From: Selenomonas sp. oral taxon 892 str. F0426
GTDB lineage: Bacteria > Bacillota > Negativicutes > Selenomonadales > Selenomonadaceae
DNA: 39,460 bases
NCBI RefSeq assembly: GCF_000468035.1
Contig: NZ_KI260535.1
Coordinates: 166,906-206,365, forward strand
Direction: 5' to 3'
The notes under the pieces are model-generated. The model did not search any database and was not told the origin of the DNA. It saw only the letters and a program-made list of their open reading frames with translations. Shown one piece after another: positions 17,151 to 30,623 of the stretch (the stretch's first letter is position 1; each line of letters begins with the position of its first letter). The translations under genes were made by a program, and so were the position numbers.

Positions 17151-17837
17151 ATGGACGAAAAATCACGCGTTCTCATTGTTGAGGATGAGGTTCGTATTGC
17201 GCGCTTCCTGCAGATGGAGCTGGAGCACGAGGGCTTCGAGGCGGAAACCGAGGGCAACGGCACACGCGCCTATGAACGCATTATCCAGGAGAATTTCGAT
17301 ATCATTCTGCTCGATGTTATGCTCCCCGGTATGGACGGCATTGAGATCTGCCGTCGTGTCCGCACGGTCTCGAATGTGCCCATCATCATGCTGACGGCAC
17401 GCGACGCCGTCGAGGATCGCGTAGAGGGTCTCGACATCGGCGCAGACGACTACATTACAAAACCGTTTGCTGTACCCGAACTGCTCGCGCGCCTCAGGAA
17501 TGCACTGCGCCGCCGTGACATCTCGACGGAGGATGCCTCCGACCGCCTCACGGTGAAGAATCTCATCATGTTCCTCTCGCGCTACGAGGTTCAGGTGGAC
17601 GGCGAGACGGTTGCTCTCACGAAGCGCGAATACGACCTTCTCGAGTATCTCCTGCGCAACAAGCGCACGGTACTGACGCGCGATCAGATCCTGCAGGAGG
17701 TATGGGGCTTCGACTATACGGGCGAGACCAACGTGGTCGATGTCTATATCCGTTACCTGCGTGCCAAGCTGGATGACCGCTTCAACAAGAAGTACATCTA
17801 CACGGTGCGGGGCGTCGGGTATGTTGTCCGGGACTAA
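17151..17837 (+). CDS. OmpR/PhoB-family response regulator
   Basis: 228-residue DNA-binding response regulator. The receiver domain (about 5-118) has the acidic pair Glu11-Asp12, phospho-acceptor Asp55 in LLDVML, the conserved MLTA and the YITKPF lysine. The winged-helix output domain (about 130-228) has LTKREYDLLEYL and a typical GVGYVVRD end. The ribosome site AAGGGGG precedes ATG. It overlaps the histidine kinase by 17 bases and surely works with it. It resembles ArlR/CssR-type regulators, but the signal and targets cannot be read from the sequence. Confidence 0.94.
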   Translation: MDEKSRVLIVEDEVRIARFLQMELEHEGFEAETEGNGTRAYERIIQENFDIILLDVMLPGMDGIEICRRVRTVSNVPIIMLTARDAVEDRVEGLDIGADDYITKPFAVPELLARLRNALRRRDISTEDASDRLTVKNLIMFLSRYEVQVDGETVALTKREYDLLEYLLRNKRTVLTRDQILQEVWGFDYTGETNVVDVYIRYLRAKLDDRFNKKYIYTVRGVGYVVRD

Positions 17838-19251
17838 GTCTCGCTTTGCCCGCTGGATCGATCGCTATTTCTACATTCGAATTTCCACAAAGATCACCCT
17901 GCTGTACGCGGCAATCCTCTTTTTCGTGCTCATTCTCTCGACGGCGATTCTGGGGGTTGGCGCGTATATCTATTTTTATCGGCAGGCAGAGGTCGATCTT
18001 GACCGCAGCATCCATCACGTGATGAGCAATATCGAAAGCGGCTATGCAGCAGAGGCAAAGTTCTGGTTCGAGGGACCTGTCATCCCCGGCGTTATCGTGC
18101 GGATCACAGACAGTGCGGGCCGCGTTGTGCTTGACACGGACGATCATTTCCCGTCCATCGAGACCGTGGAGCGCGGCCGCATCACGACGCCGGTCTGGGC
18201 AAATCCCGAGATGGAGGTCTCGGAGTTCCAGGGTGGTGCAGTCTATCATGCGCAACGCAGCGTCGAGTATGGCGGCATCCCTTATCAGATTCATTTCTTC
18301 CGTACAATCACAACAGAAAAGGATTTTTTTAGTTCCCTGCAGCGGCTTCTCTTCTATACAGTTGCCGTCTGCTTCGTACTCGCTCTCATCGCCGGCCATT
18401 TCATCAGCCGACGCATCCTTACCCCCATCCGTCAGATCACCTGGACGGCACGCAGCATCGAGGTGGAACGGCTCGGACGTCGCCTCGAAGTTCCGCGTGC
18501 ACGCGATGAGCTCTCTGAGCTTGCCCGTACGTTCAACCGCATGCTCGATCGTCTGCAGGAGGGCTTTACGCAGCAGCAGCGTTTCGTCTCCGACGCATCA
18601 CACGAACTGCGCACACCACTCACCGTCATCCTCGGCTACTCCGATATGCTCTCGCGCTGGGGGCGTGAGGACAAAAACATCCTGGACGAAGGCATTACCG
18701 CCATCCGTTCCGAGGCGGAGAATATGCAGCAGCTCATCGAAAAGCTGCTCTTTCTTGCGCGTGCGGATCAGAAGCGGCAGGCTGTCAACAAGGAGGAAGT
18801 CGATCTTGCCGAGCTGCTCTATGACACGATGGAAAAGATGGAGACAGTGACCACCTCACATGAGGTGACGCTTGGCCGCAACGACCCTGCGATCGTCGAT
18901 GCCGACCCCGTTCTCCTGCGGCAGCTTCTGCGCATCTTCCTCGAGAACAGTCTGAAATACACTCCTCCAGGCGGTCACATCCACGCCTACTCCATCCTCT
19001 CAGCAGATGGTTCTTCCGTCACGGTGACACTCGCGGATGACGGCATTGGAATTGCACCCGAGCATCAGGATCGCATCTTCGACCGATTCTACCGTGTGGA
19101 CTCCTCCCGCACGAAAGAGACCGGCGGATCGGGACTGGGGCTCTCGATCGCACGTTGGATCGCCGAGCGCCATGACATCACCATCAAGCTGCATAGTGCT
19201 GTGGACGAGGGTACAACGATCACGCTCACGATCCCAACCATACGCGGGTAA
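17821..19251 (+). CDS. Sensor histidine kinase
   Basis: 476-residue membrane kinase paired with the preceding regulator. TM1 is about 26-53, the extracytoplasmic sensor about 54-172 with no recognised fold, TM2 about 175-198, and HAMP about 199-250. The HisKA domain has phospho-His261 in SDASHELRTPL, and the ATPase domain has an N-box (LENSLKYTPPGG), G1 (DDGIGI), an F-box (FDRFYR) and G2 (GGSGLGLSI). Start chosen at the ATG that overlaps the regulator's end; the open frame extends further left but only within the regulator gene. Confidence 0.93.
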   Translation: MLSGTKSRFARWIDRYFYIRISTKITLLYAAILFFVLILSTAILGVGAYIYFYRQAEVDLDRSIHHVMSNIESGYAAEAKFWFEGPVIPGVIVRITDSAGRVVLDTDDHFPSIETVERGRITTPVWANPEMEVSEFQGGAVYHAQRSVEYGGIPYQIHFFRTITTEKDFFSSLQRLLFYTVAVCFVLALIAGHFISRRILTPIRQITWTARSIEVERLGRRLEVPRARDELSELARTFNRMLDRLQEGFTQQQRFVSDASHELRTPLTVILGYSDMLSRWGREDKNILDEGITAIRSEAENMQQLIEKLLFLARADQKRQAVNKEEVDLAELLYDTMEKMETVTTSHEVTLGRNDPAIVDADPVLLRQLLRIFLENSLKYTPPGGHIHAYSILSADGSSVTVTLADDGIGIAPEHQDRIFDRFYRVDSSRTKETGGSGLGLSIARWIAERHDITIKLHSAVDEGTTITLTIPTIRG

Positions 19252-19255
19252 AAAA

Positions 19256-19292
19256 GAGACTTCGCCTGTGCAGTACACAGACGGAGCCTTTT
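19256..19292 (+). terminator. Weak terminator-like hairpin after the kinase
   Basis: CTTCGCCTGTG pairs imperfectly with CACAGACGGAG around CAGTA, followed by CCTTTTG. A longer T-run exists for the opposite strand. It overlaps the promoter of the next gene. Confidence 0.4.
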
Positions 19293-19302
19293 GTGATACA
19301 AT
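19274..19302 (+). promoter_or_regulatory. Possible promoter of rfbD
   Basis: TACACA, a 17-base spacer and TACAAT, about 78 bases upstream of the start codon. Confidence 0.4.
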
Positions 19303-19379
19303 GAACACATAAAAGATACGTCAAGATGATGGTGCTGAATGTATCAGTTCCTAAACATCCAGAGAAAGGGCGGATTGCT

Positions 19380-20234
19380 ATGAAAATCCTCATCACGGGC
19401 GCGACTGGACAGCTGGGCCAAGACTGTGTAAAGGAGTGCAAGGCGCGCGGACACGAGGTGCATGGAGTCTCCTCCGAGCTCTTCCCCCTGTCTGACGAGA
19501 ATGTCATGCGTGCTGTCATCGAGGCGACACAGCCCGATGCCATCCTCCATGCAGCGGCCTATACCGCTGTCGACAAGGCAGAGGAGGAGCCCGCACTCTG
19601 CCGTACCGTCAATGCCGCAGGTACGGAGATCCTCGCACGCCTTGCACACGCGCAGGGTGCAAAGCTTCTCTACATCAGCACGGACTATGTCTTTCCAGGC
19701 ACAGGTGACACCCCCTATGAGACAGACGCACCTACAGCGCCGCTCGGTGTCTACGGTGCATCGAAGCTCGCCGGCGAGGAGGCCGTACAAGAACATCTCG
19801 AGAAATATTTTATCGTCCGCATCTCTTGGGTGTTCGGACTTCACGGAAAGAATTTCGTCAAGACCATGCTCGACCTCGCCCGCACGCACAAGAGCCTCTC
19901 CATCGTCGGTGATCAGATTGGCTCGCCGACCTATACGCGTGACCTCGCGCCGCTGCTTGCCGATATACTCGAGAGCGAGAAGTACGGCATCTACCACGCA
20001 ACGAATGAAGGCTTCTGCTCATGGGCAAAGTTTGCCGCTGAGATCTTTCGCCAGGCAGGTGCCGCTGTCAACGTCACTTCCATTCCCTCACATATGTACC
20101 CGACGAAGGCCGTACGTCCAAAGAACTCCCGCCTCAGCAAAAAAAGTCTTGACGATGCGGGCTTCCATCGTTTGCCGTCATGGGAGGATGCAGTTGGAAG
20201 ATTCCTGACGGAGCTGAAGGAAATGGAACCATGA
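19380..20234 (+). CDS. rfbD: dTDP-4-dehydrorhamnose reductase
   Basis: 284-residue extended short-chain dehydrogenase that makes dTDP-L-rhamnose from the 4-keto precursor using NAD(P)H, the last step of rhamnose donor synthesis for surface polysaccharide. The Rossmann motif GATGQLGQ is at 7-14, HAAAYTAVDKAE follows, and the catalytic segment has STDYVF and YGASKLAGE (YxxxK). Substrate-binding GDQIGSPTYT is present. ATG at 19380 follows AAAGGGCGG; an in-frame ATG 18 codons upstream has no ribosome site. The other rhamnose genes (rfbA, rfbB, rfbC) are not adjacent. Confidence 0.93.
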   Translation: MKILITGATGQLGQDCVKECKARGHEVHGVSSELFPLSDENVMRAVIEATQPDAILHAAAYTAVDKAEEEPALCRTVNAAGTEILARLAHAQGAKLLYISTDYVFPGTGDTPYETDAPTAPLGVYGASKLAGEEAVQEHLEKYFIVRISWVFGLHGKNFVKTMLDLARTHKSLSIVGDQIGSPTYTRDLAPLLADILESEKYGIYHATNEGFCSWAKFAAEIFRQAGAAVNVTSIPSHMYPTKAVRPKNSRLSKKSLDDAGFHRLPSWEDAVGRFLTELKEMEP

Positions 20235-20300
20235 TCCGCGTCTAAAGCCCCTGTGGTGTCCCTAAACGCCTCCGCCTCTCATGTATACCCGCACAATACA

Positions 20301-20338
20301 GTGACAATATATGCCCTATCTGTTATAATGGGGCATAT
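20301..20338 (+). promoter_or_regulatory. sstT promoter with overlapping operator-like inverted repeat
   Basis: GTGACA (20301-20306), a 17-base spacer and a perfect TATAAT (20324-20329). The 8-bp arms ATATGCCC (20309-20316) and GGGCATAT (20331-20338) flank the -10 box, so a dimeric regulator bound there would block the polymerase. Confidence 0.65.
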
Positions 20339-20361
20339 TTTTATTTTAAGGAGGAATCCAC

Positions 20362-21609
20362 TTGCTCAGCAACATCAGCCGCAAGTACCGCGAGACGGCA
20401 CTTATCAAGCTTATCGCGGTCGGTCTCATCATCGGCATCGCCATCGCGCTCTATGCGCCGCCCCTCATCCCACTCGTCGCCGTGCTCGGCGATGTCTTTG
20501 TCCGCGCACTGAAGGGAGTCGCGCCGATTCTCGTCTTCGTACTCGTCATGAACGCCATGGCGCAGCGCAGCATCGGCACAGGGACGGCACTCAAGCCAAT
20601 CGTCCGTCTCTACATCATTGCGACATTCCTCGCATCCCTTGTCGCTGTAGCCTTCTCCTTCGCATTTCCATCGACCCTGCACCTTGCCGTGGCAGACGCA
20701 ACTGTAGCTCCGCCGAGCGGCATTGTTGAGGTCGTACACAACCTAGTTCTCAAAGTTGTTGACAACCCCATCAACGCGATTGCAAGCGCCAACTACATCG
20801 GCATACTCGCCTGGAGTGTGCTCGCCGGTATTGCGCTCCAGAAAGCAAGTCCGACAACCAAGAACACAGTGCACGACTTTGCGGTCGTCATGACACAGAT
20901 CGTCCTCTGGGTCATTCGCTTCGCACCGTTCGGCATCATGGGACTTGTTGCAGATGCGGTTGGAACGAGCGGTGTGGATGCCCTCATCAGCTATCTGCAG
21001 CTGCTTGCCGTCCTGATTGGTGCATTCTTCTCTGTTGCACTCATCATGAACCCCCTCATTGTCTGGATGCACATCCGCCGCAATCCGTTCCCGCTCGTCT
21101 TTACGACCCTGCGTGAGAGTGGTATCTACGCATTCTTCACACGCAGCTCCGCTGCAAATATCCCGGTCAACCTCCAGCTCTGCAAGCGTCTTCGCCTGAA
21201 CGAGGAGGTCTACTCCATCTCGATCCCGCTTGGCGCGACCATCAACATGAGCGGCGCCGCGATCACGATCGCCATTCTCTCACTCGCCGCGGCCAATACG
21301 CTTGGCATCCATGTCGATCTTCCGACCGCCCTGCTGCTCTGCCTCATCGCCACGATTGGCGCGTGCGGTGCCTCGGGCGTTGCGGGCGGTTCACTGCTCC
21401 TCATTCCCGTCGCCTGCTCCTCGTTCGGCATCAGCAACGATATTGCGATGCAGGTCGTCGGCGTCGGCTTCATCATCGGTGTTCTCCAGGACTCCTGCGA
21501 GACGGCACTCAACAGCTCCACCGATGTCCTCTTCACGGCAACGGCAGAGTTTGCTGACCGTGTTAAAGCAGGTACACTGACCGATGAGGATATGATTCCA
21601 AAAGCATAA
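20362..21609 (+). CDS. sstT: Serine/threonine:sodium symporter
   Basis: 415-residue sodium-coupled amino acid symporter of the dicarboxylate/amino acid:cation symporter family, by similarity SstT, importing serine and threonine. About eight membrane segments and two re-entrant loops are visible. The substrate/sodium site has the serine-rich [10 protein letters not shown] stretch, [12 protein letters not shown], and a late [20 protein letters not shown] segment. The start is TTG with AGGAGGA correctly placed. Likely monocistronic, between a strong promoter and a bidirectional terminator. Confidence 0.93.
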   Translation: MLSNISRKYRETALIKLIAVGLIIGIAIALYAPPLIPLVAVLGDVFVRALKGVAPILVFVLVMNAMAQRSIGTGTALKPIVRLYIIATFLASLVAVAFSFAFPSTLHLAVADATVAPPSGIVEVVHNLVLKVVDNPINAIASANYIGILAWSVLAGIALQKASPTTKNTVHDFAVVMTQIVLWVIRFAPFGIMGLVADAVGTSGVDALISYLQLLAVLIGAFFSVALIMNPLIVWMHIRRNPFPLVFTTLRESGIYAFFTRSSAANIPVNLQLCKRLRLNEEVYSISIPLGATINMSGAAITIAILSLAAANTLGIHVDLPTALLLCLIATIGACGASGVAGGSLLLIPVACSSFGISNDIAMQVVGVGFIIGVLQDSCETALNSSTDVLFTATAEFADRVKAGTLTDEDMIPKA

Positions 21610-21618
21610 AACAAGCAA

Positions 21619-21664
21619 GCAAAAAGCGATTTCTGTGCAAATGCACAAAAATCGCTTTTTTATT
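21619..21664. terminator. Bidirectional terminator between sstT and bioY
   Basis: AAAAAGCGATTT-TGTGCA pairs with TGCACA-AAATCGCTTTTTT. It serves convergent genes from both sides. Confidence 0.85.
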
Positions 21665-21668
21665 TATT

Positions 21669-22223
21669 TCAGAGATAGCGAAGACGGCGGTTCAGCGTCA
21701 CACCAAGCGCAGCTGCAGCAACAGCCTTGATGAGATCCCCGGGGATATACTGGACAAGTGCCATAAATGCGGCGACAATCCCTGCAAATTTATCCCCAAA
21801 GAGAATCGTCAGCCAGAGTGTTGCAATCGCATAGGTGACCGGCACGCTTACGAGTGCTCCCACCAGAGCGTAACGCGGGAAGGAGGGTTCTTTGCCCTTC
21901 AGCATGCTCATCAGCGTATAGGCGAGAAAGAAGCCGATGAAGAAGCCGCCGCGCGGACCGAAGATGATGCCGAGCCCGCCGACGCCGCCGGCGAAGACAG
22001 GCAGTCCGACCGCACCAAGCACGGTGTAGCCGATGAGGACAACAGCTGTCTGGCGCGGTGTGAGGACGAGTGCCGCAAGGCACATAACAAAGGTCTGCAT
22101 CGTAAGCGGTGCCATGAACGGCACAGGAATCGCAATGTACGCGCTCACGCAGATCAACGCAATGCACAGTGCCATACGCGTTGTGTTGCGTACGGAAAAG
22201 AATTTATCATCATGGGACGACAT
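21669..22223 (-). CDS. bioY: Biotin transporter BioY (ECF S component)
   Basis: 184-residue membrane protein of the BioY family, the substrate-binding S component for biotin uptake, working alone or with a shared ECF module. Six hydrophobic segments are visible. Family hallmarks are IPVPFMAPLTMQTF in the first loop, GAVGLPVFAGGVGG and the GPRGGFFIGF segment. ATG at 22223 follows AAGGAGC. No ECF ATPase or T component is nearby. Transcribed from its own promoter, with a BirA-like operator candidate. Confidence 0.95.
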   Translation of the reverse strand: MSSHDDKFFSVRNTTRMALCIALICVSAYIAIPVPFMAPLTMQTFVMCLAALVLTPRQTAVVLIGYTVLGAVGLPVFAGGVGGLGIIFGPRGGFFIGFFLAYTLMSMLKGKEPSFPRYALVGALVSVPVTYAIATLWLTILFGDKFAGIVAAFMALVQYIPGDLIKAVAAAALGVTLNRRLRYL

Positions 22224-22255
22224 GAAAACACGCTCCTTCTTTATTATTCCACGCC

Positions 22256-22309
22256 ATTCTACATCAAAAGAGGTGAAGCGTCAACTCGTTTTATAAAAAC
22301 GGTTAACAG
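22256..22309 (-). promoter_or_regulatory. bioY promoter and possible BirA operator
   Basis: On the - strand, TTGACG (22279-22284), a 17-base spacer and TAGAAT (22256-22261). Upstream and overlapping is CTGTTAAC, 16 bases, GTTGACGC, an imperfect dyad resembling BirA biotin operators, in which a GTTAAC-type dyad has a spacer of about this size. The second half-site is degenerate. Confidence 0.55.
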
Positions 22310-22318
22310 ACTTCGCTC

Positions 22319-22347
22319 ATGACAAAAAAGACTCCCCATGTTATACT
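22319..22347 (+). promoter_or_regulatory. Promoter of the Fst-like toxin RNA
   Basis: ATGACA (22319-22324), a 17-base spacer and TATACT (22342-22347). Predicted start near 22354, giving an RNA of about 210 nt that ends at the terminator at 22532-22561. Confidence 0.7.
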
Positions 22348-22395
22348 ATGCGCGTTGCCATCCCCGATACGGGCACGGAGAGGGGGTTGACTACA

Positions 22396-22485
22396 ATGGA
22401 CGTACTCATGTCGTTGCTCGTCTCTATCGTGGCAAGTGTAATCGCACATTACATTTGCAAATGGTTGGATGGAGGCAATGAGTAG
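22396..22485 (+). CDS. Fst-like hydrophobic small toxin peptide
   Basis: A 29-residue peptide: MDVLMSLLVSIVASVIAHYI, then CKWLDGGNE. One membrane helix (about 3-20) is followed by a short polar tail with WLD. Like Fst of the pAD1 par locus it begins with an LMSL segment and ends with a polar tail after (W/V)LD. The conserved helix proline of many Fst members is missing. AGAGGGGG lies 9 bases before ATG. The gene has its own promoter, a leader with a CCCG/CGGG hairpin, and a terminator shared with a convergent RNA. By family it would insert into the cytoplasmic membrane and be toxic if unrepressed. The identity rests on gene architecture and sequence character; toxicity is inferred. Confidence 0.75.
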   Translation: MDVLMSLLVSIVASVIAHYICKWLDGGNE

Positions 22486-22530
22486 GCAGCCAACCTAGGG
22501 AGCTAAGCCCACCCTGCAAAAAAAGGCATA

Positions 22531-22597
22531 GAAAAACCGGCAGTCGCACCTGCCGGTTTTTCGTGTTGACTCAGAAACGCATCATGTCGTTGTTTCT
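22531..22597 (-). ncRNA. Predicted antitoxin RNA (RNAII-like)
   Basis: A transcript starting near 22597 from the - strand promoter and ending at the shared terminator would be about 65 nt. It would contain the complements of GTTGACT (22565-22571) and TCATGTCGTTG (22582-22592). The same two strings occur in the toxin RNA just before the start codon (22386-22392) and in codons 4-7 (22406-22416). This is the direct-repeat layout by which RNAII pairs with RNAI in par. Confidence 0.65.
22532..22561. terminator. Shared bidirectional terminator of toxin and antitoxin RNAs
   Basis: AAAAACCGGCAG pairs perfectly with CTGCCGGTTTTT around TCGCAC. It provides a T-run in both directions. Confidence 0.85.
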
Positions 22598-22603
22598 AGA
22601 CGA

Positions 22604-22632
22604 AGTATAACACTTCCGCCATCAAATTGCAA
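22604..22632 (-). promoter_or_regulatory. Promoter of the predicted antitoxin RNA
   Basis: On the - strand, TTGCAA (22627-22632), a 17-base spacer and TATACT (22604-22609), with the -35 box just beyond the rpoC stop codon. Confidence 0.7.
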
Positions 22633-22635
22633 TAC

Positions 22636-26664
<4,029 letters not shown>

Positions 26665-26687
26665 CAGATGCCACTCCCTTCCTATAA

Positions 26688-29600
26688 TCAGACGTCCAGA
26701 TCGTCCTCATTCGGTTCATCAATATCATCGAGTCCGCCGCGCATAAGGGTATCCATATCATCTGAAAGTTCTTCGTCCGTATCGATGTGCGCGATGAGAT
26801 CATCATCCGAGACTTCCTCCGCGCTCTCATCCTCTTCATCATAGGATTCCTCGGCTGGGGGCGGTGCAGCACCGCTCTCATCAACACCCTCGACATCAAG
26901 ATCGAGCGAGCGCGCCTTCTCCCCAATATCCTCGTCTTCCTCGTCACGGATTGCGATTTCCTTCGCATCCTCGTTGAGCACCTTGATATCAAGGCCGATC
27001 GCCTGGAGTTCCTTGATGAGGACCTTGAACGATTCGGGAACGCCAGGTTCGGGGATGTTGTCGCCCTTGACGATGGACTCGTACGCCTTGACACGTCCGA
27101 CTACGTCGTCGGACTTCACCGTCAGGATTTCCTGCAGTGTGTATGCCGCACCGTACGCCTCAAGCGCCCACACCTCCATCTCGCCGAAGCGCTGTCCTCC
27201 GAACTGCGCCTTGCCGCCGAGCGGCTGCTGTGTAACGAGCGAGTACGGGCCCGTGGAACGCGCATGAATTTTATCATCAACGAGGTGATGCAGTTTCAGC
27301 ATATAGACGCAGCCGACCGTGACGCGGTTCTCGAACGGCTCGCCCGTGCGCCCGTCGTAGAGCACCGTCTTGCCGTCGTCGGGCAGGCCCGCCGCGCGGA
27401 TCGTGCCGAACACGTCGTCGTCGCCCGCACCGTCAAAGACAGGGGTCGCGATATGAATGCCCGCCACATCGGGAATGGGCATCCCGTTGGCGTCAAAATT
27501 GTAGCCTGCTGCGCGGAGGTCGCCCTCCACCGTCGGATCATTGTCCTTGATGCGCTGACCGAGCACACGACATGCCATGCCGAGATGCGTTTCGAGCACC
27601 TGCCCGATGTTCATGCGCGACGGCACGCCGAGCGGGTTCAGCACGATGTCAACGGGCGTGCCGTCCGGCAGGAACGGCATGTCCTCTTGACGCATGATGC
27701 GCGAGACAACGCCCTTGTTGCCGTGGCGGCCGGACATCTTGTCGCCGACCGAAATCTTGCGCTTCTGCGCAATGTAGACGCGCACGAGACGGTTCACGCC
27801 CGGCGGCAGCTCGTCATTGTTCTCACGGGTAAAGATCTTCACATCGATGATCTTGCCCGCCTCGCCGTGCGGTACGCGCAGCGAGGTATCACGTACCTCG
27901 CGCGCCTTCTCGCCGAAGATCGCGCGGAGAAGCCGTTCCTCCGCTGTCAGCTCCGTCTCACCCTTCGGCGTGACTTTGCCGACGAGGATGTCGCCGGGGC
28001 GCACATCGGCACCGATGGAGACAATGCCGCCCTCATCGAGATCCTTGAGTGCATCCTCCGCGACATTCGGAATATCGCGCGTGATCTCCTCGGGTCCAAG
28101 CTTTGTGTCACGCGCGTCGCACTCATACTCCTCGATGTGGATCGAGGTATAGAGGTCGCGCTTGACGAGGTTCTCGCTCAGGAGAATCGCGTCCTCGTAG
28201 TTATAGCCCTCCCATGGCATGTAGGCAACGATGATGTTGTAGCCGAGGGCAAGCTCTCCGTTGTCCGTCGAGGGGCCATCGGCGATGGGCTGTCCCTCCG
28301 CCACGCGGTCACCCAGATAGACGAGCGGCTTCTGATTGATGCACGTCGCCTGGTTCGAGCGGACAAATTTCTGCAGTTTATAGTTGTCAAATGCACCCTC
28401 ATCCGTACGGACGGTGATTGCATCTGCCGAAACTTCGGTGACCTCACCGCCGTGCTTGGCGAGCACCATGACGCCCGAGTCGCACGCGGCCTTGTACTCC
28501 ATGCCTGTGCCGACCAGAGGTGCCTGCGTCTTGAGCAGAGGAACCGCCTGACGCTGCATGTTTGCGCCCATAAGTGCACGGTTCGCATCATCGTTCTCGA
28601 GGAACGGGATCATTGCCGTCGCGATCGAGAACACCTGACGCGGCGACACGTCCATATAGTCCACGCGGTCGCGGCTGTGCAGCCCCGTCTCCTCATGGAA
28701 TCGTGCCGTAACGCGTTCGTTGATGAAGAATTCGTTCGCATCGAGCGGCTCATTCGCCTGCGCGATGATGAGCTCGTCCTCTTCGTCCGCCGTCAGATAG
28801 CGCACATCCTCCGTCACGCGGTGATGTTCCTTGTCCACACGGCGGTAAGGGGTCTCCATAAAGCCGAACTGGTTCACGCGTGCATAGTTCGCGAGCGAGC
28901 CGATCAGACCAATGTTCGGACCTTCCGGCGACTCAACCGGACACATGCGGCCATAGTGTGAGTTGTGCACGTCGCGCACCTCAAAGCCCGCACGCTCGCG
29001 CGAGAGTCCGCCGGGGCCGAGTGCCGAGAGGCGACGTTTGTGCGTCAGCTCCGAGAGCGGATTGTGCTGATCCATGAACTGCGAGAGCTGCGAGGAGCCA
29101 AAGAACTCCTTCACTGCCGCCACAACGGGACGGATATTGATGAGTCCCTGCGGCGTGATGCTCTCCGTCTCCTGGATCGACATGCGCTCACGCACGACAC
29201 GCTCCATGCGCGAGAGACCAATGCGGAACTGGTTCTGCAGCAGTTCTCCGACAGCACGCACGCGGCGGTTGCCGAGGTGGTCGATGTCATCCGTATTGCC
29301 GAAGCCGTCCATCAGACCGAGGAGATAGCTGATCGCCGCCATCACATCCTCGCGCGTTATCGTACGGTACTGATAGTCACGCGTCGGTGCACAAAGCATG
29401 CGGTGAATTTCACCGTCCGCCTTCTGCACATCAAATGAGACGATTTCACCCTCGCCAAAAAGCTCTTTTTCACGTTCTTCGGAGATGGCATCTACCATCT
29501 CCGAGAGGATGCGTTCCCCTGCTGGAAGAACGATCTCCCCTGTTTCCTTGTCAACAACAGGCGCAGCAAGCACCTTGCCGAGAATGCGGCGGCGCCATCC

Positions 29601-30437
29601 GAGTTTTTTCGTAAGTTTGTAGCGACCCACCGTTGCGAGATCGTAACGGCGCGGATCGAAAAACAGCACTTCGAGCAGCTGGCGCGCATTGTCCTCGTTG
29701 GCGGGTTCGCCGGGACGCAGACGGCGGTAGATCTCGATGACCGCCTTGCCGCGCGTCTTCACCTCGTCCGTATCACGTTCAATTGTCGCGAGAATACGCG
29801 GGTCGTCGCCGAATAGTTCACGGATCTCTGCATCGCTCTCATAGCCAAGTGCGCGGATGAGATAGGTCACGGGCATCTTGCGCGTGCGGTCGATACGGAC
29901 GGACACGATATCATTCGCATCTGTCTCAAGTTCGATCCATGCACCGCGGTTCGGGATCATCGTTGCGTTGTAGAGCTCCTTGCCCGTCGTATCGATCTCG
30001 ACACCGTAGTATGTGCCGGGCGAGCGGACAAGCTGACTGACAATGACACGCTCTGCACCGTTGATAATGAACGTACCCGTATCCGTCATGAGCGGGAAAT
30101 CGCCCATGAAAACCTCCTGCTCCTTGATCTCGCCCGTCTCGCGGTTCACGAGACGCACATTCACACGCAGGGGTGCGGCATAGGTCACGTCGCGTTCCTT
30201 GCACTCATCGAGATCGTACTTCGGCTCACCGAGCGCGAAGGATTCGAAGGAAAGGATGAGATTCCCCGAGAAATCCTGAATAGGCGAGATGTCTCGGAAA
30301 ATCTCCGCAAGTCCCACCTCAAGAAACCACTGATAGCTCGTACGCTGGATGTCAAGGAGATGCGGCATCTCCATGACTTCCTTAATCCGTGCATAGCTAT
30401 ACCGGGTGCGACGGCCGACCGACACAGGATTGAACAT
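26688..30437 (-). CDS. rpoB: DNA-directed RNA polymerase subunit beta
   Basis: 1249-residue core subunit. The rifampicin-binding segment is wild type at the usual sites ([14 protein letters not shown], then [15 protein letters not shown]). [27 protein letters not shown] and the C-terminal [20 protein letters not shown] are present. An acidic tail of about 70 residues rich in Asp and Glu follows the conserved end. The ATG at 30437 was chosen over the GTG at 30449, because AAAGGG directly abuts the GTG but is reasonably spaced from the ATG. The usual upstream rplJ-rplL pair is absent here; rpoB has its own promoter. Confidence 0.98.
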   Translation of the reverse strand: MFNPVSVGRRTRYSYARIKEVMEMPHLLDIQRTSYQWFLEVGLAEIFRDISPIQDFSGNLILSFESFALGEPKYDLDECKERDVTYAAPLRVNVRLVNRETGEIKEQEVFMGDFPLMTDTGTFIINGAERVIVSQLVRSPGTYYGVEIDTTGKELYNATMIPNRGAWIELETDANDIVSVRIDRTRKMPVTYLIRALGYESDAEIRELFGDDPRILATIERDTDEVKTRGKAVIEIYRRLRPGEPANEDNARQLLEVLFFDPRRYDLATVGRYKLTKKLGWRRRILGKVLAAPVVDKETGEIVLPAGERILSEMVDAISEEREKELFGEGEIVSFDVQKADGEIHRMLCAPTRDYQYRTITREDVMAAISYLLGLMDGFGNTDDIDHLGNRRVRAVGELLQNQFRIGLSRMERVVRERMSIQETESITPQGLINIRPVVAAVKEFFGSSQLSQFMDQHNPLSELTHKRRLSALGPGGLSRERAGFEVRDVHNSHYGRMCPVESPEGPNIGLIGSLANYARVNQFGFMETPYRRVDKEHHRVTEDVRYLTADEEDELIIAQANEPLDANEFFINERVTARFHEETGLHSRDRVDYMDVSPRQVFSIATAMIPFLENDDANRALMGANMQRQAVPLLKTQAPLVGTGMEYKAACDSGVMVLAKHGGEVTEVSADAITVRTDEGAFDNYKLQKFVRSNQATCINQKPLVYLGDRVAEGQPIADGPSTDNGELALGYNIIVAYMPWEGYNYEDAILLSENLVKRDLYTSIHIEEYECDARDTKLGPEEITRDIPNVAEDALKDLDEGGIVSIGADVRPGDILVGKVTPKGETELTAEERLLRAIFGEKAREVRDTSLRVPHGEAGKIIDVKIFTRENNDELPPGVNRLVRVYIAQKRKISVGDKMSGRHGNKGVVSRIMRQEDMPFLPDGTPVDIVLNPLGVPSRMNIGQVLETHLGMACRVLGQRIKDNDPTVEGDLRAAGYNFDANGMPIPDVAGIHIATPVFDGAGDDDVFGTIRAAGLPDDGKTVLYDGRTGEPFENRVTVGCVYMLKLHHLVDDKIHARSTGPYSLVTQQPLGGKAQFGGQRFGEMEVWALEAYGAAYTLQEILTVKSDDVVGRVKAYESIVKGDNIPEPGVPESFKVLIKELQAIGLDIKVLNEDAKEIAIRDEEDEDIGEKARSLDLDVEGVDESGAAPPPAEESYDEEDESAEEVSDDDLIAHIDTDEELSDDMDTLMRGGLDDIDEPNEDDLDV

Positions 30438-30495
30438 GAACGCTGTCACCCTTTCGCTGGATTATCACAATGGCATTTGCGCACTTTATTGAAAA

Positions 30496-30537
30496 GACAC
30501 AAAAAGAACAAGGCAGCCATATGAATACCTTGCTCCG
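30496..30537 (-). terminator. Attenuator-like hairpin in the rpoB leader
   Basis: On the - strand, GAGCAAGG pairs with CCTTGTTC (one G-U) and is followed by TTTTTG. It lies between the promoter and rpoB, about 60 bases before the start, where ordinary termination would silence an essential gene, so partial attenuation is more likely. Confidence 0.5.
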
Positions 30538-30623
30538 TTGTCCTTTCTAACACGAGCCGTGAAGGACTGATCCTCCCCGAAAAAAGGCGCACAAATCCCC
30601 ATTCTTACTCAATAGGTCATTAC

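Noticed and set aside
29030-29100. Possible rifampicin-resistance change in rpoB
   Set aside because: The usual resistance positions (Asp516, His526, Ser531 in E. coli numbering) all carry wild-type residues.
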